From assembly GCF_000372425.1 (NCBI RefSeq), contig NZ_AQVD01000001.1, forward strand, positions 434,001 through 498,000: a DNA stretch of 64,000 bases. Direction: 5' to 3'. Made by a program: the position numbers and the translations under genes. Under the pieces are notes generated by a model. That model ran no database searches and was not told the DNA's origin. It saw nothing but the letters and a program-made list of their open reading frames with translations. The DNA comes from Streptococcus ferus DSM 20646. GTDB taxonomy: Bacteria > Bacillota > Bacilli > Lactobacillales > Streptococcaceae. Below are positions 36,353-46,409 of the stretch, in pieces; positions within the stretch are counted from its first letter, which is position 1; each line of letters starts with the position of its first letter.

Positions 36353-37190
36353 CCAAATCACTCACCTTGTCTAATGTATAAGTACCCAAGCGTCCATCTC
36401 GAACCTCCTTTACAAAGAGCTGGTAAAAACGGTCATAATCATCACGGAAGCCCAGTTTTTGTGTCCAGGTCATAATGAGTTCAGGTGTTTCCTGGTCCAA
36501 GTCCATGCCCTTAAAACGCTCCAGCAAGCGTTCTGGATAGTTAGCCTTAAAATAGTCCAAGCCAAATATAGTGACTTCATCCATGGGCAGGAGCTGGTCT
36601 TTGATGGCACCTGTCAGAGCCAATTTGAGGCCGACCTCTTGGTCTTCAAACTTGGGCCAGAGAATTCCTGGTGTGTCCAAGATTTCCAAATCTTTGTTGC
36701 TTTTGAGCCATTGCTGGCCCTTGGTGACACCAGGTTTATTCCCAACAGCGGCAATTTTCTTGCCAGCCAGTCGGTTCATGAGGGTGGATTTACCGGCGTT
36801 TGGAATCCCGATAATCATGGTCCGCAGGGTTTCTTTTTGAATGCCTCTTTGGCGGAGGCGTTCAATCTTATCTTTCATGAGACTTTTTGCGGCCTCGGTC
36901 ACCTTTTTGACCGTCGACTGCTCTTTTGAATTGATAGCTAGGGTTTTAATGCCATGGCTTTCAAAAGAGGACTGCCATTCCTTGGTGCGAACGGGATCAG
37001 CCAAATCGACCTTGTTAAGAATCATGAGCTTTGGCTTGTCGCCGACAATCTTATTGAGCATGGGATTTTGACTGGACAAAGGCAAACGGGCATCAACCAA
37101 AATTGTCACAAAATCAATAAATTTTAAATTTTCCTGTACCTGTCTCCGAGCCTTGGACATATGTCCCGGAAACCATTGAATAGTAGCCAT
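36339..37190 (-). CDS. rbgA: Ribosome biogenesis GTPase RbgA/YlqF
   Basis: RbgA is needed for late assembly of the 50S subunit. The 283-residue protein is a circularly permuted GTPase: G4 (LNKVDLAD) precedes G1 ([15 protein letters not shown]) and G3 (ILDTPGI). A C-terminal RNA-binding helical domain follows. It heads a two-gene unit with rnhB, as in many Firmicutes. Confidence 0.95.
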   Translation of the reverse strand: MATIQWFPGHMSKARRQVQENLKFIDFVTILVDARLPLSSQNPMLNKIVGDKPKLMILNKVDLADPVRTKEWQSSFESHGIKTLAINSKEQSTVKKVTEAAKSLMKDKIERLRQRGIQKETLRTMIIGIPNAGKSTLMNRLAGKKIAAVGNKPGVTKGQQWLKSNKDLEILDTPGILWPKFEDQEVGLKLALTGAIKDQLLPMDEVTIFGLDYFKANYPERLLERFKGMDLDQETPELIMTWTQKLGFRDDYDRFYQLFVKEVRDGRLGTYTLDKVSDLDGDD

Positions 37191-37277
37191 AGTTATTCCT
37201 TCTAATTGTTAGTATATCTATTCTAACACATCTTCTTAGTCTTTGCTCTTTTGGAAGGGACCCTTTATTGTAAGCAC

Positions 37278-37303
37278 GAAAAAAACCTTTTACAAGGTTT
37301 TTA
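37278..37303 (-). terminator. Terminator of the ATP-cone gene
   Basis: AAACCTT (37283-37289) and AAGGTTT (37294-37300) pair; the minus strand then has a T-run. Confidence 0.7.
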
Positions 37304-37307
37304 CTTA

Positions 37308-37646
37308 CTATTTAATCTGCTCGAAGGTCAAATGGACAATAATACTGTCTCCATAGCCGTTACGCTCCAAGTCACGCTGAAGACGATAAGAAATATAGTG
37401 TTCTGCGATTTTGATGTAACCAGCATCAAGTAAACGATGCTCAACCATTCCTTGAATAACACTAATCGTCGCTTTTTCGATTTTAGCTTCTTCTAAGTCA
37501 ATCACGACTTTTTTGGTAACTTGAGCTAACTCTTGACGCAGGTGATCATCTAGGACATAAACGCTCTGAGCAGCCTTCAAAATAGCTTGGTAAATTTTAT
37601 CTGGATCAAAGTCAACAATCTGACCATCACGTTTTATAATTTGCAT
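37308..37646 (-). CDS. Stand-alone ATP-cone domain protein
   Basis: The 112-residue protein is essentially one ATP-cone (MQIIKRDGQIVDFDPDKIYQ...ILKAAQ; VIQGMVEHRLLDAGYIKIAEHYISYRLQRD). ATP-cones normally form the allosteric N-terminus of ribonucleotide reductases or the C-terminal part of NrdR. No zinc ribbon or reductase domain is present here. It may be a nucleotide-sensing partner protein. It has its own terminator and is probably monocistronic. Confidence 0.75.
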   Translation of the reverse strand: MQIIKRDGQIVDFDPDKIYQAILKAAQSVYVLDDHLRQELAQVTKKVVIDLEEAKIEKATISVIQGMVEHRLLDAGYIKIAEHYISYRLQRDLERNGYGDSIIVHLTFEQIK

Positions 37647-37776
37647 AGAAACCTCTTTTCTACTAAGGCGTGGTTTTTAACTATCTTTATTATCTAAAGA
37701 GTTAGGTCATTTGTCAAGTTATTTTACTTTGGTTATCAAATGATTTTCACCCTCAATTTCTTCAAGCGATTATATT

Positions 37777-38280
37777 CTAAATATCTCGTTTGTACTGCAA
37801 ATCTCTAGCTTCTGCATTGTCATGGCTATTGTCAAGGATATGATCCAAAATAAAACCTTCTTTTTCATAAAAAGGAATGCCAATGGTGTTGTCTTCAGCA
37901 ACACTGACCCATTGCTCTTTGGCATTAAAATGCATTTTCTGATAGTCCGTAAGAGTTTTTAGTAGGAGGTGCCCAGCCCCCTGACGCTGAGCTTTAGGGG
38001 AAATATAGAGAACATAGACATTAGCATGTTCTTTCTCATCCATTCCACCAGCAATACAACCTAGAATTTCACCTTCTTTTTCTGCCACCCAGTAGCCATT
38101 CCAGAAAGAACTATTCTCAAGAACATCTTGTTTTAAACGTTCTAAATTGTAGTGTTCGTCAATGACTCGGTCGATATAGGCTGTTGTGTAAATATCATGA
38201 TAAGTCGCTTGCCAAGTCTGCGAACAGACCTCCTGGATAGCTCTAATATCATCTAGATTAGCTTTTCGTATTGTAAACAT
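37777..38280 (-). CDS. GNAT family N-acetyltransferase
   Basis: The 167-residue protein has the GNAT fold with acetyl-CoA motif A (VYVLYISPKAQRQGAGHLLLKTL) and C-terminal YEKEGFILDHIL. The substrate is unknown. ATG38280 (MFTIRKANLDD) follows AAGGAGAG at good spacing, so the longer frame to 38307 is rejected. Confidence 0.82.
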   Translation of the reverse strand: MFTIRKANLDDIRAIQEVCSQTWQATYHDIYTTAYIDRVIDEHYNLERLKQDVLENSSFWNGYWVAEKEGEILGCIAGGMDEKEHANVYVLYISPKAQRQGAGHLLLKTLTDYQKMHFNAKEQWVSVAEDNTIGIPFYEKEGFILDHILDNSHDNAEARDLQYKRDI

Positions 38281-38301
38281 CTGCAACTCTCCTTTAGTAA
38301 A

Positions 38302-38327
38302 AAACACACTAGATAGCCAGTGTGTTT
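38302..38327 (-). terminator. dapA terminator
   Basis: AAACACACT (38302-38310) and AGTGTGTTT (38319-38327) pair; T's follow on the minus strand. It overlaps the dapA stop codon. Confidence 0.75.
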
Positions 38328-39210
38328 AGTTATTTTCAACGATATCAATGATACGCTGCGCTTCTTCTGGCTGACAGGCAACTAAAGGCAGACGTAAAGG
38401 TCCTACCTCAATACCACGGCTGTTTAAAACAGCCTTAACCGGAGCTGGACTAGGCAGAGAAAAAAGAGCGTCTACCTTAGGCAACAAGCTGCGCTGGATT
38501 TTAGCTGCAGTCTTGATATCACCATTATCAATGGCCTTAAACATATCAAAAAAGTCATCTCCATTAGTATGGGAAGCAACACTAATAACACCATGAGCGC
38601 CCAGAGCTTTAGCATGAAAGGCCAAGCCATCTTCCCCTGTATAAATCAAGAAATCTGCAGGAGCATTTTCGACTAAATAAGCAATGTTTTCAACACCTGT
38701 ACATTCCTTAACAGCAATGATATTAGGATGTTGAGCAAGTCGAATGGTTGTTGCTACATCTAAGGAAGCCACAGTTCTTCCAGGGACATTATAAAGAATA
38801 ATGGGAAGGTCGCTGGCATCAGCGATTTTTGTAAAATGCTGATAAAGGCCCTCCTGACTTGGTTTGTTATAATAAGGAACAACTGCCAAACCAGCTGCAA
38901 ACCCTCCGAAGTCTGCAACTTCCTTAACAAAAGTCACAGAATCCCTTGTATCATTGGTTCCCACGCCGGCAATTAGAGGCACACGTCCATTGACGATTTT
39001 TTGAACTTCTGAGAAAAACTCTAATTCTTCATCATGGGTTAAAGTCGGACTTTCCCCAGTTGTTCCTGCCAATATCAATCCTTGCGTATTGTGCGCCAGC
39101 AACTCTTCGATTAGTTTGGGCAGTACATCGAAATTGATGCTGCCATCCTCATGGAAAGGCGTTACCATTGCAGTAATGATTTCAGCATTCTGTAAAGCGT
39201 CTATAGACAT
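38326..39210 (-). CDS. dapA: 4-hydroxy-tetrahydrodipicolinate synthase
   Basis: It condenses pyruvate and aspartate semialdehyde, the first committed step to lysine and diaminopimelate-related metabolism. The 294-residue TIM barrel shows [14 protein letters not shown], the catalytic tyrosine in ILYNVPGRT and the Schiff-base lysine in IIAVKECTG near residue 163. It lies 21 bases downstream of asd, which supplies its substrate, so the two form an operon. Confidence 0.96.
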   Translation of the reverse strand: MSIDALQNAEIITAMVTPFHEDGSINFDVLPKLIEELLAHNTQGLILAGTTGESPTLTHDEELEFFSEVQKIVNGRVPLIAGVGTNDTRDSVTFVKEVADFGGFAAGLAVVPYYNKPSQEGLYQHFTKIADASDLPIILYNVPGRTVASLDVATTIRLAQHPNIIAVKECTGVENIAYLVENAPADFLIYTGEDGLAFHAKALGAHGVISVASHTNGDDFFDMFKAIDNGDIKTAAKIQRSLLPKVDALFSLPSPAPVKAVLNSRGIEVGPLRLPLVACQPEEAQRIIDIVENN

Positions 39211-39231
39211 ATTAGGCCCTCCTTTATTGAT

Positions 39232-40308
39232 CTATTTTAACTCAAACACAAGTTCTTCGGTTGGTCTTACCAAGTGGCGTTCGTGTAATTTTTCAGCGAT
39301 TTGGACAGAATTCCAAGCAGCTCCTTTTAAGAGGTTATCTGCCACCACCCACATATGAATTCCTTTTTCAGCATCTAGATCCTTGCGGATACGGCCGACA
39401 AAAGTCTCACGATGGCCCACAGCATTAACGGCCTGAGGATAAATTTGCTGACTTGGGTCATCCTCTAGGACAGCGCCAGGGAAATTCGCGATTGCCTCTT
39501 TGACTTCCGCGATTGGTGCTACTGCTTTGGTTTCGATATAGACAGACTCAGAATGACCAGAAAGCACAGGAATACGAACACAAGTCGCAGAAACCTTGAT
39601 GTTATCATCTTCCATGATTTTTTTGGTTTCTTTAGTCATTTTCATTTCTTCGTAAGTGTAGTCATTGTCTGTGAAAACGTCAATCTGTGCAAGAGCATTA
39701 AAAGCGATAGGGTAGTGCTTTTTATCGCCACCGCTTGGTAAGATTTCCGCTCTTAGGTCTTTAGGATTGACTCCGTCAACGACTGCCTCATGCAACTGTC
39801 CCAATGTTTCATGGATAGCATTAGCTCCCGCTCCTGAGACCGCTTGATAGGTAGAGACAATAACGCGCTCAAGCCCCCATTTTTGACGAATTGGCTCCAA
39901 AGCCACCATCATCTGAATGGTAGAACAATTTGGACAGGCGATAATACCCTTGTGTTTTTCCAAAGCATGTTCATTCACTTCTGGCACAATAAGAGGTACA
40001 TTCGGATTTTGACGATAGAAAGAAGTATTATCTACGACAACAGCTCCTGCTTTTACTGCATAAGGAGCAAATTTAGCAGATGTAGAGCCTCCCGCTGAAA
40101 AGAGAGCAATATCTACGCCTGAAAACGACTCTTCTGTTGTTAATTCAACTGTCACTTCTTGGCCCTTGAAGCTAAGGACTTTTCCAGCAGAACGTGTAGA
40201 GGACAAGTATCGAACCTTATCAACAGGAAGCGATGACTCTTCCAGCATTTTGATCATTTGAGCTCCGACAGCACCTGTGGCACCAACTATAGCAACTGTA
40301 TATCCCAT
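39232..40308 (-). CDS. asd: Aspartate-semialdehyde dehydrogenase
   Basis: It reduces aspartyl phosphate to aspartate semialdehyde, the branch point for lysine, threonine and methionine. The 358-residue protein has the NADP fold ([15 protein letters not shown]) and active-site Cys in [22 protein letters not shown] precedes the ATG. Its own promoter (TTTCCA-17-TATAAT, minus strand, 40401-40373) lies downstream of the separate asd RNA. Confidence 0.96.
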   Translation of the reverse strand: MGYTVAIVGATGAVGAQMIKMLEESSLPVDKVRYLSSTRSAGKVLSFKGQEVTVELTTEESFSGVDIALFSAGGSTSAKFAPYAVKAGAVVVDNTSFYRQNPNVPLIVPEVNEHALEKHKGIIACPNCSTIQMMVALEPIRQKWGLERVIVSTYQAVSGAGANAIHETLGQLHEAVVDGVNPKDLRAEILPSGGDKKHYPIAFNALAQIDVFTDNDYTYEEMKMTKETKKIMEDDNIKVSATCVRIPVLSGHSESVYIETKAVAPIAEVKEAIANFPGAVLEDDPSQQIYPQAVNAVGHRETFVGRIRKDLDAEKGIHMWVVADNLLKGAAWNSVQIAEKLHERHLVRPTEELVFELK

Positions 40309-40372
40309 TTTTTACCTCACGTTTGATCTTTACAAGGAACACATCAAATGTCCTAAAAATTATTTTGTCACA

Positions 40373-40401
40373 ATTATACTATTTTTTAACAGAAATGGAA
40401 A
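40373..40401 (-). promoter_or_regulatory. asd promoter
   Basis: On the minus strand TTTCCA (40401-40396), 17 bases, TATAAT (40378-40373), giving a leader of about 60 bases. Confidence 0.5.
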
Positions 40402-40423
40402 GGTGAAATCGTCTGAAAAACAA

Positions 40424-40565
40424 AAAATCCCTTGTTAAAACAAGGGGAAGGGCATCTTGTAAAAGTAAGATGAATTAGGACGGTTCACACATCCTAATAA
40501 TGTCCGCTCCTGCGTAATGACATCCCTAGCGCAAATGTGGCAGTGCCACAATCGACTCATCGCAT
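40424..40565 (-). ncRNA. asd RNA motif
   Basis: The 300-base gap between cls and asd holds a G/C-balanced structured stretch on the minus strand. It begins about 7 bases after a TTGACT-17-TAAACT promoter (40600-40572) and ends in a hairpin (CCCTTGTT/AACAAGGG, 40429-40446) with a T-run. Short helices are visible, such as TGTGGCACTGCCACA in its centre and TTAGGA/TCCTAA flanking ATGTGTGAACCG. Position and form match the asd RNA motif of streptococci and relatives; its function is unknown. Assignment rests on location and structure, not on a covariance search. Confidence 0.75.
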
Positions 40566-40571
40566 AGAAAT

Positions 40572-40600
40572 AGTTTATCAGGGGTCTCCGAAAAAGTCAA
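40572..40600 (-). promoter_or_regulatory. asd RNA promoter
   Basis: On the minus strand TTGACT (40600-40595), exactly 17 bases, TAAACT (40577-40572). It sits right after the cls stop codon. Confidence 0.6.
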
Positions 40601-40612
40601 CTCCTTAATAAG

Positions 40613-42136
40613 TTACAACAAAGGAGCCACCAATTTAACCACTATTCCAGTTATTTTGGTGGTTAATTTTTCTTTTCGCAGGCTGGCTCTGGTTACCCGC
40701 TGACATTGTTTGAGCGTCTGGTTAAAATCTTCGGTAATATCAGAAATACAAGCCGTTCGATACATATAGGTTGCACATTCAAAGTGATGATAAAGGCTTC
40801 GATAATCTAGATTTATGGTTCCCACAACTGCTTTAGTGTCATCAGCAACAAATACTTTAGCATGCACAAAGCCAGGCGTAAATTCATAAATTTTCACACC
40901 TGAATCAAGCAGACTTGGATAATAACGCTTGGCTAAAGCGTAGGGAACTTTTTTATCTGGGATGCCTGGCATGATCAGTTTAACGTCAACCCCTCGCTCG
41001 GCCGCAAACTTAATCGCATGTTCCATCTCACTATCAAGAATTAAGTAGGGGGTCATAATATGAACATAATCTCTTGCCTGATTCAGGATATCAATATAGA
41101 CATTTTCACCGACCTTTTCATGATCCAAAGGAGAATCACAATAAGGAATGACAAAACCAGCCTCTTGGGGAGAACTCGCTTCCTCGGTCAAGTAAGGTTC
41201 AAAATGATAAACTTCACTTGTCGTGGACCACATCTGCAGGAACATCAAGGTGAACGAGCGAACCGCTTCTCCTTCTAGCATAACGGCCGTATCTTTCCAA
41301 TAGCCAAAACGATTGATTGCATTAATATATTCATCTGCTAAATTAATACCGCCGTTGAAAGCGACTTTGTTATCAATAACTAAGATTTTCCGATGGTCAC
41401 GATAATTGTAATAAGTCGATACAAACGGTGTAATCGGAGAGAAAACCTTGGCCTTAATACCTAGTTTTTCAAGTCGCTTGCTATAATCCAGCGAGAGTGT
41501 TGACAGTTCAATCATGCCGTCATACATCACACGAACCTCAACCCCTTCAGCGACCTTTTGCTCTAAGATACCTAGGATTTCTCCCCACATCAGCCCTTCA
41601 TCGATGATGAAATACTCTAAGAAAATGAATTTTTTGGCTTTGAGCAGCTCTTCCTTGAGAGCTTTAAATTTCTCCTGACCAGAAGGGAAATAAGTCACTT
41701 TGGTATTTTTATAAACAGGAAATCCGCTGGCTCTGTGAAGGTATTTGGCTAAATTATAAGTTGTTGAATGGCGCTCAGCTAATTCCTCCATGATTTGATC
41801 GTCTTGTCTAAAATAAGGTTTGATTGCCAGAGTTGATTGTTTAACTAACATCTTCAACTCTCGCACTCCCCAGTCTCTTTTGGTGTAAATCAAAAAGACC
41901 GAGCCTAAAAAAGGGAAGGGAATAATGACAAAGAGCCAGGTAATAATAGATAAAGTATCCATTTGACTATTGATGAGATACAAGACTGTCCCCGTCATTA
42001 AAATAAACCCTAAAATATCAATATAGATACGATATTGACTAAACCAGATAAAGGAAGCACCTAAAATTCCTAGCTGTATCAAAATCAGGAGGAAGAAAAT
42101 ACTGGCTCGACTAAATATCCCTCTTAAAAATCCCAA
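40613..42136 (-). CDS. cls: Cardiolipin synthase
   Basis: It joins two phosphatidylglycerols to cardiolipin. The 507-residue frame has two to three N-terminal transmembrane helices and two phospholipase D motifs (YRDHRKILVIDNKVAFNGGINLADEY and FVHAKVFVADDTKAVVGTINLDYRS). The first recognised start codon is TTG42136 with only a weak SD. A strong GGGAGG (42198-42193) lies 8 bases before an in-frame ATC at 42184, with no stop between, which would add 16 basic residues. The true start is therefore uncertain. Confidence 0.93.
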   Translation of the reverse strand: MGFLRGIFSRASIFFLLILIQLGILGASFIWFSQYRIYIDILGFILMTGTVLYLINSQMDTLSIITWLFVIIPFPFLGSVFLIYTKRDWGVRELKMLVKQSTLAIKPYFRQDDQIMEELAERHSTTYNLAKYLHRASGFPVYKNTKVTYFPSGQEKFKALKEELLKAKKFIFLEYFIIDEGLMWGEILGILEQKVAEGVEVRVMYDGMIELSTLSLDYSKRLEKLGIKAKVFSPITPFVSTYYNYRDHRKILVIDNKVAFNGGINLADEYINAINRFGYWKDTAVMLEGEAVRSFTLMFLQMWSTTSEVYHFEPYLTEEASSPQEAGFVIPYCDSPLDHEKVGENVYIDILNQARDYVHIMTPYLILDSEMEHAIKFAAERGVDVKLIMPGIPDKKVPYALAKRYYPSLLDSGVKIYEFTPGFVHAKVFVADDTKAVVGTINLDYRSLYHHFECATYMYRTACISDITEDFNQTLKQCQRVTRASLRKEKLTTKITGIVVKLVAPLL

Positions 42137-42232
42137 CTTACTCTTTGTAAGGAGTTTAACAACTCTTTCTTTCCCCTTGCTGATGGCTCTTTCCTCCCAA
42201 ATAATTTGTTCCTATTATACCATATCTAAAGC

Positions 42233-42268
42233 AAAAATAAAGAAGCCCTGAGTAAGGACTTCTTTATT
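42233..42268 (-). terminator. wapA terminator
   Basis: AATAAAGAAG (42236-42245) and CTTCTTTATT (42259-42268) pair with inner bases partly paired; T's follow on the minus strand. Confidence 0.8.
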
Positions 42269-42285
42269 GAGGTACGTTTAAAGTG

Positions 42286-43611
42286 TTATGATTTTACCTT
42301 TGAGTGACGGAAATAGACTCCAGCAAGCAAAGTAAATCCAAGAGCCATCAGCCAAACACCGGTTTCGTCTCCTGTAGCTGGCAGACGTTTCTGAGATTTA
42401 GTCACTGCAGTTGTTGAAGGAAGGGTGCTTGTCGTACTTCCTGTTCCTGTAGTTGTACCAGAGGAAGTAGAGCTTTGACTCGTTCCTGATTCTGTTGTCG
42501 TCTGTGTTCCACTTGTCGTGGTTGCTTCTGTAGTAGTGCTTGTTGTTGATGTTGTTTGACTGGTAGTAGTTGTTTCGGTCGTTGTTGTCGTTACGATGTT
42601 ACGTCTAACACGAGAGCGTGCGGCACCATAAGCTGCTTCAATACGTGCATAAGCTGTTTCGTTGGAGTATTTGATGTTATTCCCAGAAATCGCAACTGTA
42701 TTACTCATATCTGTACCAACGGCCTGAGCTTTGGTCAATTTTGTATCATAAGTAATATAAATCGCGTTGTTGCTTGGTGTAGGGATTGTATAAGTGAAAC
42801 CGATGGCCTGACCCAAAACATCATTTTCATAAGTTACGCTCTTAGAAAAATCTTCAGCATAGGGGCGCGAAGCCGCTTCGTCAAAGCTGTCAATAGGATC
42901 ACCTTCGATATACTGAGAGCGAACCGCCAAAAGAGTTTCCTTAAGGATATATTGATCTGGACCAACGATATCACGTAGAGTCAAATTATCAACACTTGCT
43001 TGATTACTGTTAATCAGAACTTTCCAATGGATAATACTAGGGTCATTTTCATCTTGGTAGCCCGTCTTATTGAGAGCGGGGCTGATAGGAACAACTGTAT
43101 TTTCGTTAACAAATACAGCATAAGCTGTTCCGCTATAAACAAAATTAATAGTATTTGGAACAACAACATTATCATGATTGATTTGAACATTGAAGTTGAG
43201 TGACATTGCCTTGTCTAAAGGGAATCTCTCAAAAATATCTGTAAAGGTAACGGTTGCTTTTTGAGAGAAAGGATCAACGGTTGCTTTACCGGCCAACTCT
43301 CCATTTGTGTGCATCACATCAAAGGATAAGGTTGTTGTGAAACGCAGCTGCGGAGGTAAGGTAATGGTGAGCGTATCTCCTGCTTTAATTTCCTGTTCAT
43401 CAGGGAAAGTAATGTTATTACTTACGGATAAAGGCTCCCAATAATCAATGGCTTGTGCTGCTGTAATGGCAGTTCCATCAGCCTTTGTGATAGAAGCCGT
43501 ATTAGAATAATTCGTAATTTCAGTAGCATGTACTGCTCTGCTCGTCAGTAAAATACCAAAAAGGATTGTTAGAATAGAAACAAAGCCTAAGAGTTTATGT
43601 TTCGTTTTCAT
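42286..43611 (-). CDS. wapA: WapA-type collagen-binding LPxTG adhesin
   Basis: The 441-residue protein has a signal peptide (1-29, ending SRAVHA), two Ig-like adhesion domains of the Cna N1-N2 type (about 30-165 with ITFPDEQEIKAGDTLTITLP; about 170-325 with PALNKTGYQDENDPSIIHWKV), a Thr/Ser stalk (about 343-405) and the sorting signal LPATG at 410-414. In S. mutans WapA contributes to collagen and surface binding and biofilm. The neighbour cls is the same as in S. mutans. SD AGGAG is about 15 bases from ATG, longer than usual. Confidence 0.9.
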   Translation of the reverse strand: MKTKHKLLGFVSILTILFGILLTSRAVHATEITNYSNTASITKADGTAITAAQAIDYWEPLSVSNNITFPDEQEIKAGDTLTITLPPQLRFTTTLSFDVMHTNGELAGKATVDPFSQKATVTFTDIFERFPLDKAMSLNFNVQINHDNVVVPNTINFVYSGTAYAVFVNENTVVPISPALNKTGYQDENDPSIIHWKVLINSNQASVDNLTLRDIVGPDQYILKETLLAVRSQYIEGDPIDSFDEAASRPYAEDFSKSVTYENDVLGQAIGFTYTIPTPSNNAIYITYDTKLTKAQAVGTDMSNTVAISGNNIKYSNETAYARIEAAYGAARSRVRRNIVTTTTTETTTTSQTTSTTSTTTEATTTSGTQTTTESGTSQSSTSSGTTTGTGSTTSTLPSTTAVTKSQKRLPATGDETGVWLMALGFTLLAGVYFRHSKVKS

Positions 43612-43883
43612 AAATAAAATGTAATCTCCTATTTTTTAGATAATTTGTCATATTAAAAACCAATTATTGGTACTATTTTAACATAAAAATAACGCCAGTG
43701 ATAATCTAAAGAGGATTTGTAACTGTTTTGTTATATTGTAAAAAACTTATTTTTGACAGAAAAGTCAGCTAAATGTAAAGAAAAAAGGTATACAAAATAG
43801 ATTAAAATCCATTTTTGATAATATTTGTTCGTTTTCTTTAAAGTATTGTTTGTATAACAACGAAATATTCTTACAGAAGTAAA
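43612..43883. other. AT-rich intergenic region
   Basis: This 272-base gap separates wapA from an acetyltransferase gene. It holds the wapA upstream region (T-rich, several TATAAT-like sequences such as near 43688) but no gene or clear structured RNA that I can see. Confidence 0.4.
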
Positions 43884-44375
43884 TTATGATATCAATCGTT
43901 TCTGCATCCAGATAATATCGTGCCACTGATTAAACTTATAGCCAATTTTTTCAAAAAAACCTACTTTTTTAAAGCCATTTTTGAGGTGAAAGTGAATACT
44001 GGCATCATTAGGCAAGGAGATACAAGCTAGCAGATTAACAAATCCCTGTTCTTTTAAGGCGTTTTCTAAGGCCGTATAGAGCTGCTCTCCCACTCCTTTC
44101 CCTCGTATGTCTTGTCTCACATAAATAGATAATTCAGCTGTCCAATCATAGGCTGTTCTATCATAGTAGGTAGAGGCATAAGCATACCCGACTATATTGC
44201 CACTATCTTCTACAACAAAATAAGGAAAGCGGGCTGCGGTTTGATTTACACGATGTTTAAATTCAGCAAGATGGGGAATGTCGCACTCAAAAGTGATGGC
44301 TGTATTTGTGATATAAGGGGTATATATATCCAGGATGCCTTGCGCATCAGTTTCTGTGACGGGTCTAATTTTCAT
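43884..44375 (-). CDS. GNAT acetyltransferase, phosphinothricin acetyltransferase-like
   Basis: The 163-residue protein matches the PAT subgroup: MKIRPVTETDAQGILDIYTPYI at the start, the YDRTAYDWTAELSIYV region, acetyl-CoA loop DIRGKGVGEQLYTAL and C-terminal FKKVGFFEKIGYKFNQWHDIIWMQ. Family members acetylate phosphinothricin-like or methionine sulfone-type amino acids; the natural substrate is unknown. It follows fhs directly on the minus strand, behind its terminator. Confidence 0.85.
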   Translation of the reverse strand: MKIRPVTETDAQGILDIYTPYITNTAITFECDIPHLAEFKHRVNQTAARFPYFVVEDSGNIVGYAYASTYYDRTAYDWTAELSIYVRQDIRGKGVGEQLYTALENALKEQGFVNLLACISLPNDASIHFHLKNGFKKVGFFEKIGYKFNQWHDIIWMQKRLIS

Positions 44376-44397
44376 CTAAACTCCTTTATAACCAATT

Positions 44398-44421
44398 GAA
44401 AAAAGCCGAACTGTCGGCTTT
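44398..44421 (-). terminator. fhs terminator
   Basis: AAAGCCGA (44402-44409) and TCGGCTTT (44414-44421) pair; T's follow on the minus strand. Confidence 0.8.
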
Positions 44422-44425
44422 AATG

Positions 44426-46099
44426 TTAAAATAATCCGATTGCTGAACCATCTTCGGCCACATCCATGTTTAACGCTGCAGGTTCTTTGGGTAAACCTGG
44501 CATGGTCATAACATCTCCGGTCAAGGCTACGATGAAACCTGCTCCAGTCTTAGGGACAAACTCTCTGATGGTAATGTCAAAATCGGTTGGAGCTCCTAGA
44601 AGAGTTGGGTTATCAGAAAAAGAGTATTGTGTTTTAGCCATACAAATCGGTAGTTTATCCCAGCCGTTTTTAGCGAATTCTTTCAGCTGATTCTTGGCTT
44701 TCGGAGCAAACACAACTGAACGGCCGCCATATATCTCCTGAACGATGCGTGTCGCCTTTGTTTCAAGACTGTCCTGATCATCATACAAGCGTTGATACTC
44801 ATTACTATTCCCGTTTTCAACAACATTAACTAAGGTTTTTGCTAATGCCACACCGCCATCAGCCCCATCAGCCCAAACACTGGCCAGTTCAACAGGAACA
44901 TCAATTGATTGGCATAGTTCTTTAAGAGCAGCAATTTCAGCTTCTGTATCGGTCACGAATTCATTAATTGCAACGACAGCCGGAAGTCCAAATCGCTTGA
45001 CATTATCAATGTGACGTTTTAAGTTGGCAAACCCAGCCCTAAGAGCCGGAATATTCTCTTGTGATAGCTCTGCCTTTGGAACGCCCCCATGCATTTTTAA
45101 AGCTCTTAGAGTAGCTACTACCACAACAGCATCAGGTGCAACCGGTAGGTTAGGGACTTTAATATCAAGGAATTTTTCCGCACCTAAATCAGCTCCAAAT
45201 CCAGCTTCTGTAACAGTATAGTCCGCTAAACGAAGAGCTGTGGAGGTCGCTAAAACAGAGTTACAGCCATGTGCAATATTGGCAAACGGACCTCCATGTA
45301 CAAGAGTGGGTGTGCCATAGATGGTTTGAACGAGATTGGGTTTAATGGCATCTTTAAGGATAAGCGTCAGAGCACCTTCGACCTTGAGATCCTTAACATA
45401 TACGGGTGTCCGATCAAAACGATAACCAATAACAATGTTTGAAAGCCGTTTTTTTAAGTTAGCTAAGTCGGTTGCCAAGCATAAAATGGCCATAATTTCG
45501 GAGGCAACAGTAATATCAAAGCCGTCTTCCCTAGGGATACCATTGACCGGGCTGCCCAGACCAACTGTGACATGGCGCAGCGCACGATCATTTAAATCAA
45601 CTACGCGCTTCCAAATGATACGGCGCTGATCAATATTCAATGAGTTACCTTGGTGGAGATGGTTGTCAATCAAAGCTGCCAAAGCATTATTGGCGGTTGT
45701 GATGGCATGCATATCACCTGTAAAATGAAGATTGATATCCTCCATAGGCAGCACCTGAGCATAACCACCTCCAGCTGCTCCGCCTTTAATCCCCATAACA
45801 GGGCCCAAAGAAGGTTCACGCAGGGCGATCATCGTCTGCTTCCCAATTTTATTGAGGGCGTCTGCCAGACCAATGCTCATGGTTGACTTGCCTTCCCCTG
45901 CTGGAGTTGGGTTAATAGCTGTAACCAAAATCAGTTTTCCAGGCTTATTAGCTTGAGCAGCTTGAATTTTATCAAATGACAGTTTAGCCTTATATTTACC
46001 ATATAATTCTAGATCATCGGGTTCAATACCAATCTTAGCAGCAATCTCTGTAATAGGGCTTAGTTGACTGTTTTGAGCAATTTCGATATCAGTTTTCAT
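44426..46099 (-). CDS. fhs: Formate-tetrahydrofolate ligase
   Basis: It makes 10-formyl-THF from formate, THF and ATP, feeding purine and formyl-Met synthesis. The 557 residues are full length, with P-loop [12 protein letters not shown] near residue 65, [22 protein letters not shown] and the C-terminal [29 protein letters not shown] precedes the ATG. It is an apparent single-gene transcript. Confidence 0.97.
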   Translation of the reverse strand: MKTDIEIAQNSQLSPITEIAAKIGIEPDDLELYGKYKAKLSFDKIQAAQANKPGKLILVTAINPTPAGEGKSTMSIGLADALNKIGKQTMIALREPSLGPVMGIKGGAAGGGYAQVLPMEDINLHFTGDMHAITTANNALAALIDNHLHQGNSLNIDQRRIIWKRVVDLNDRALRHVTVGLGSPVNGIPREDGFDITVASEIMAILCLATDLANLKKRLSNIVIGYRFDRTPVYVKDLKVEGALTLILKDAIKPNLVQTIYGTPTLVHGGPFANIAHGCNSVLATSTALRLADYTVTEAGFGADLGAEKFLDIKVPNLPVAPDAVVVVATLRALKMHGGVPKAELSQENIPALRAGFANLKRHIDNVKRFGLPAVVAINEFVTDTEAEIAALKELCQSIDVPVELASVWADGADGGVALAKTLVNVVENGNSNEYQRLYDDQDSLETKATRIVQEIYGGRSVVFAPKAKNQLKEFAKNGWDKLPICMAKTQYSFSDNPTLLGAPTDFDITIREFVPKTGAGFIVALTGDVMTMPGLPKEPAALNMDVAEDGSAIGLF

Positions 46100-46409
46100 A
46101 GAAACTCCTTCTTCTTTTTATTCATTATATCAAATCTTAGCAAACAAGAACAATATCCCTTAAAAACAAAGGATAAAGTTCGTCTCTAACATTCGAAAAA
46201 CATTTAGATATACATTTAATATACAAACAGTGGCAGTTATTTTCCCTGCATAAAAGGAGTAAAATGTAAATTTGATGTATACTATATGTATATGTTTTTG
46301 ATATCCAGAAATCTTTCTACCCTCTTTTAAGGGGAGTGGTTGCTTAACTTGCGAAGAATGTACTTTTATGCTATTCTTTTTCTAATAAAACTAATGACTG
46401 GAGATTGTT
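46100..46409. other. 310-base regulatory gap between fhs and the RHH gene
   Basis: Divergent upstream regions of fhs and the RHH-type gene. It holds several GTATA/TATAC elements (around 46208-46223 and 46275-46293), of which TATACTATATGTATA is near-palindromic, and a CCCT/AGGG hairpin near 46320-46335. The repeats could be operators for the adjacent RHH protein. No further gene seen. Confidence 0.4.
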
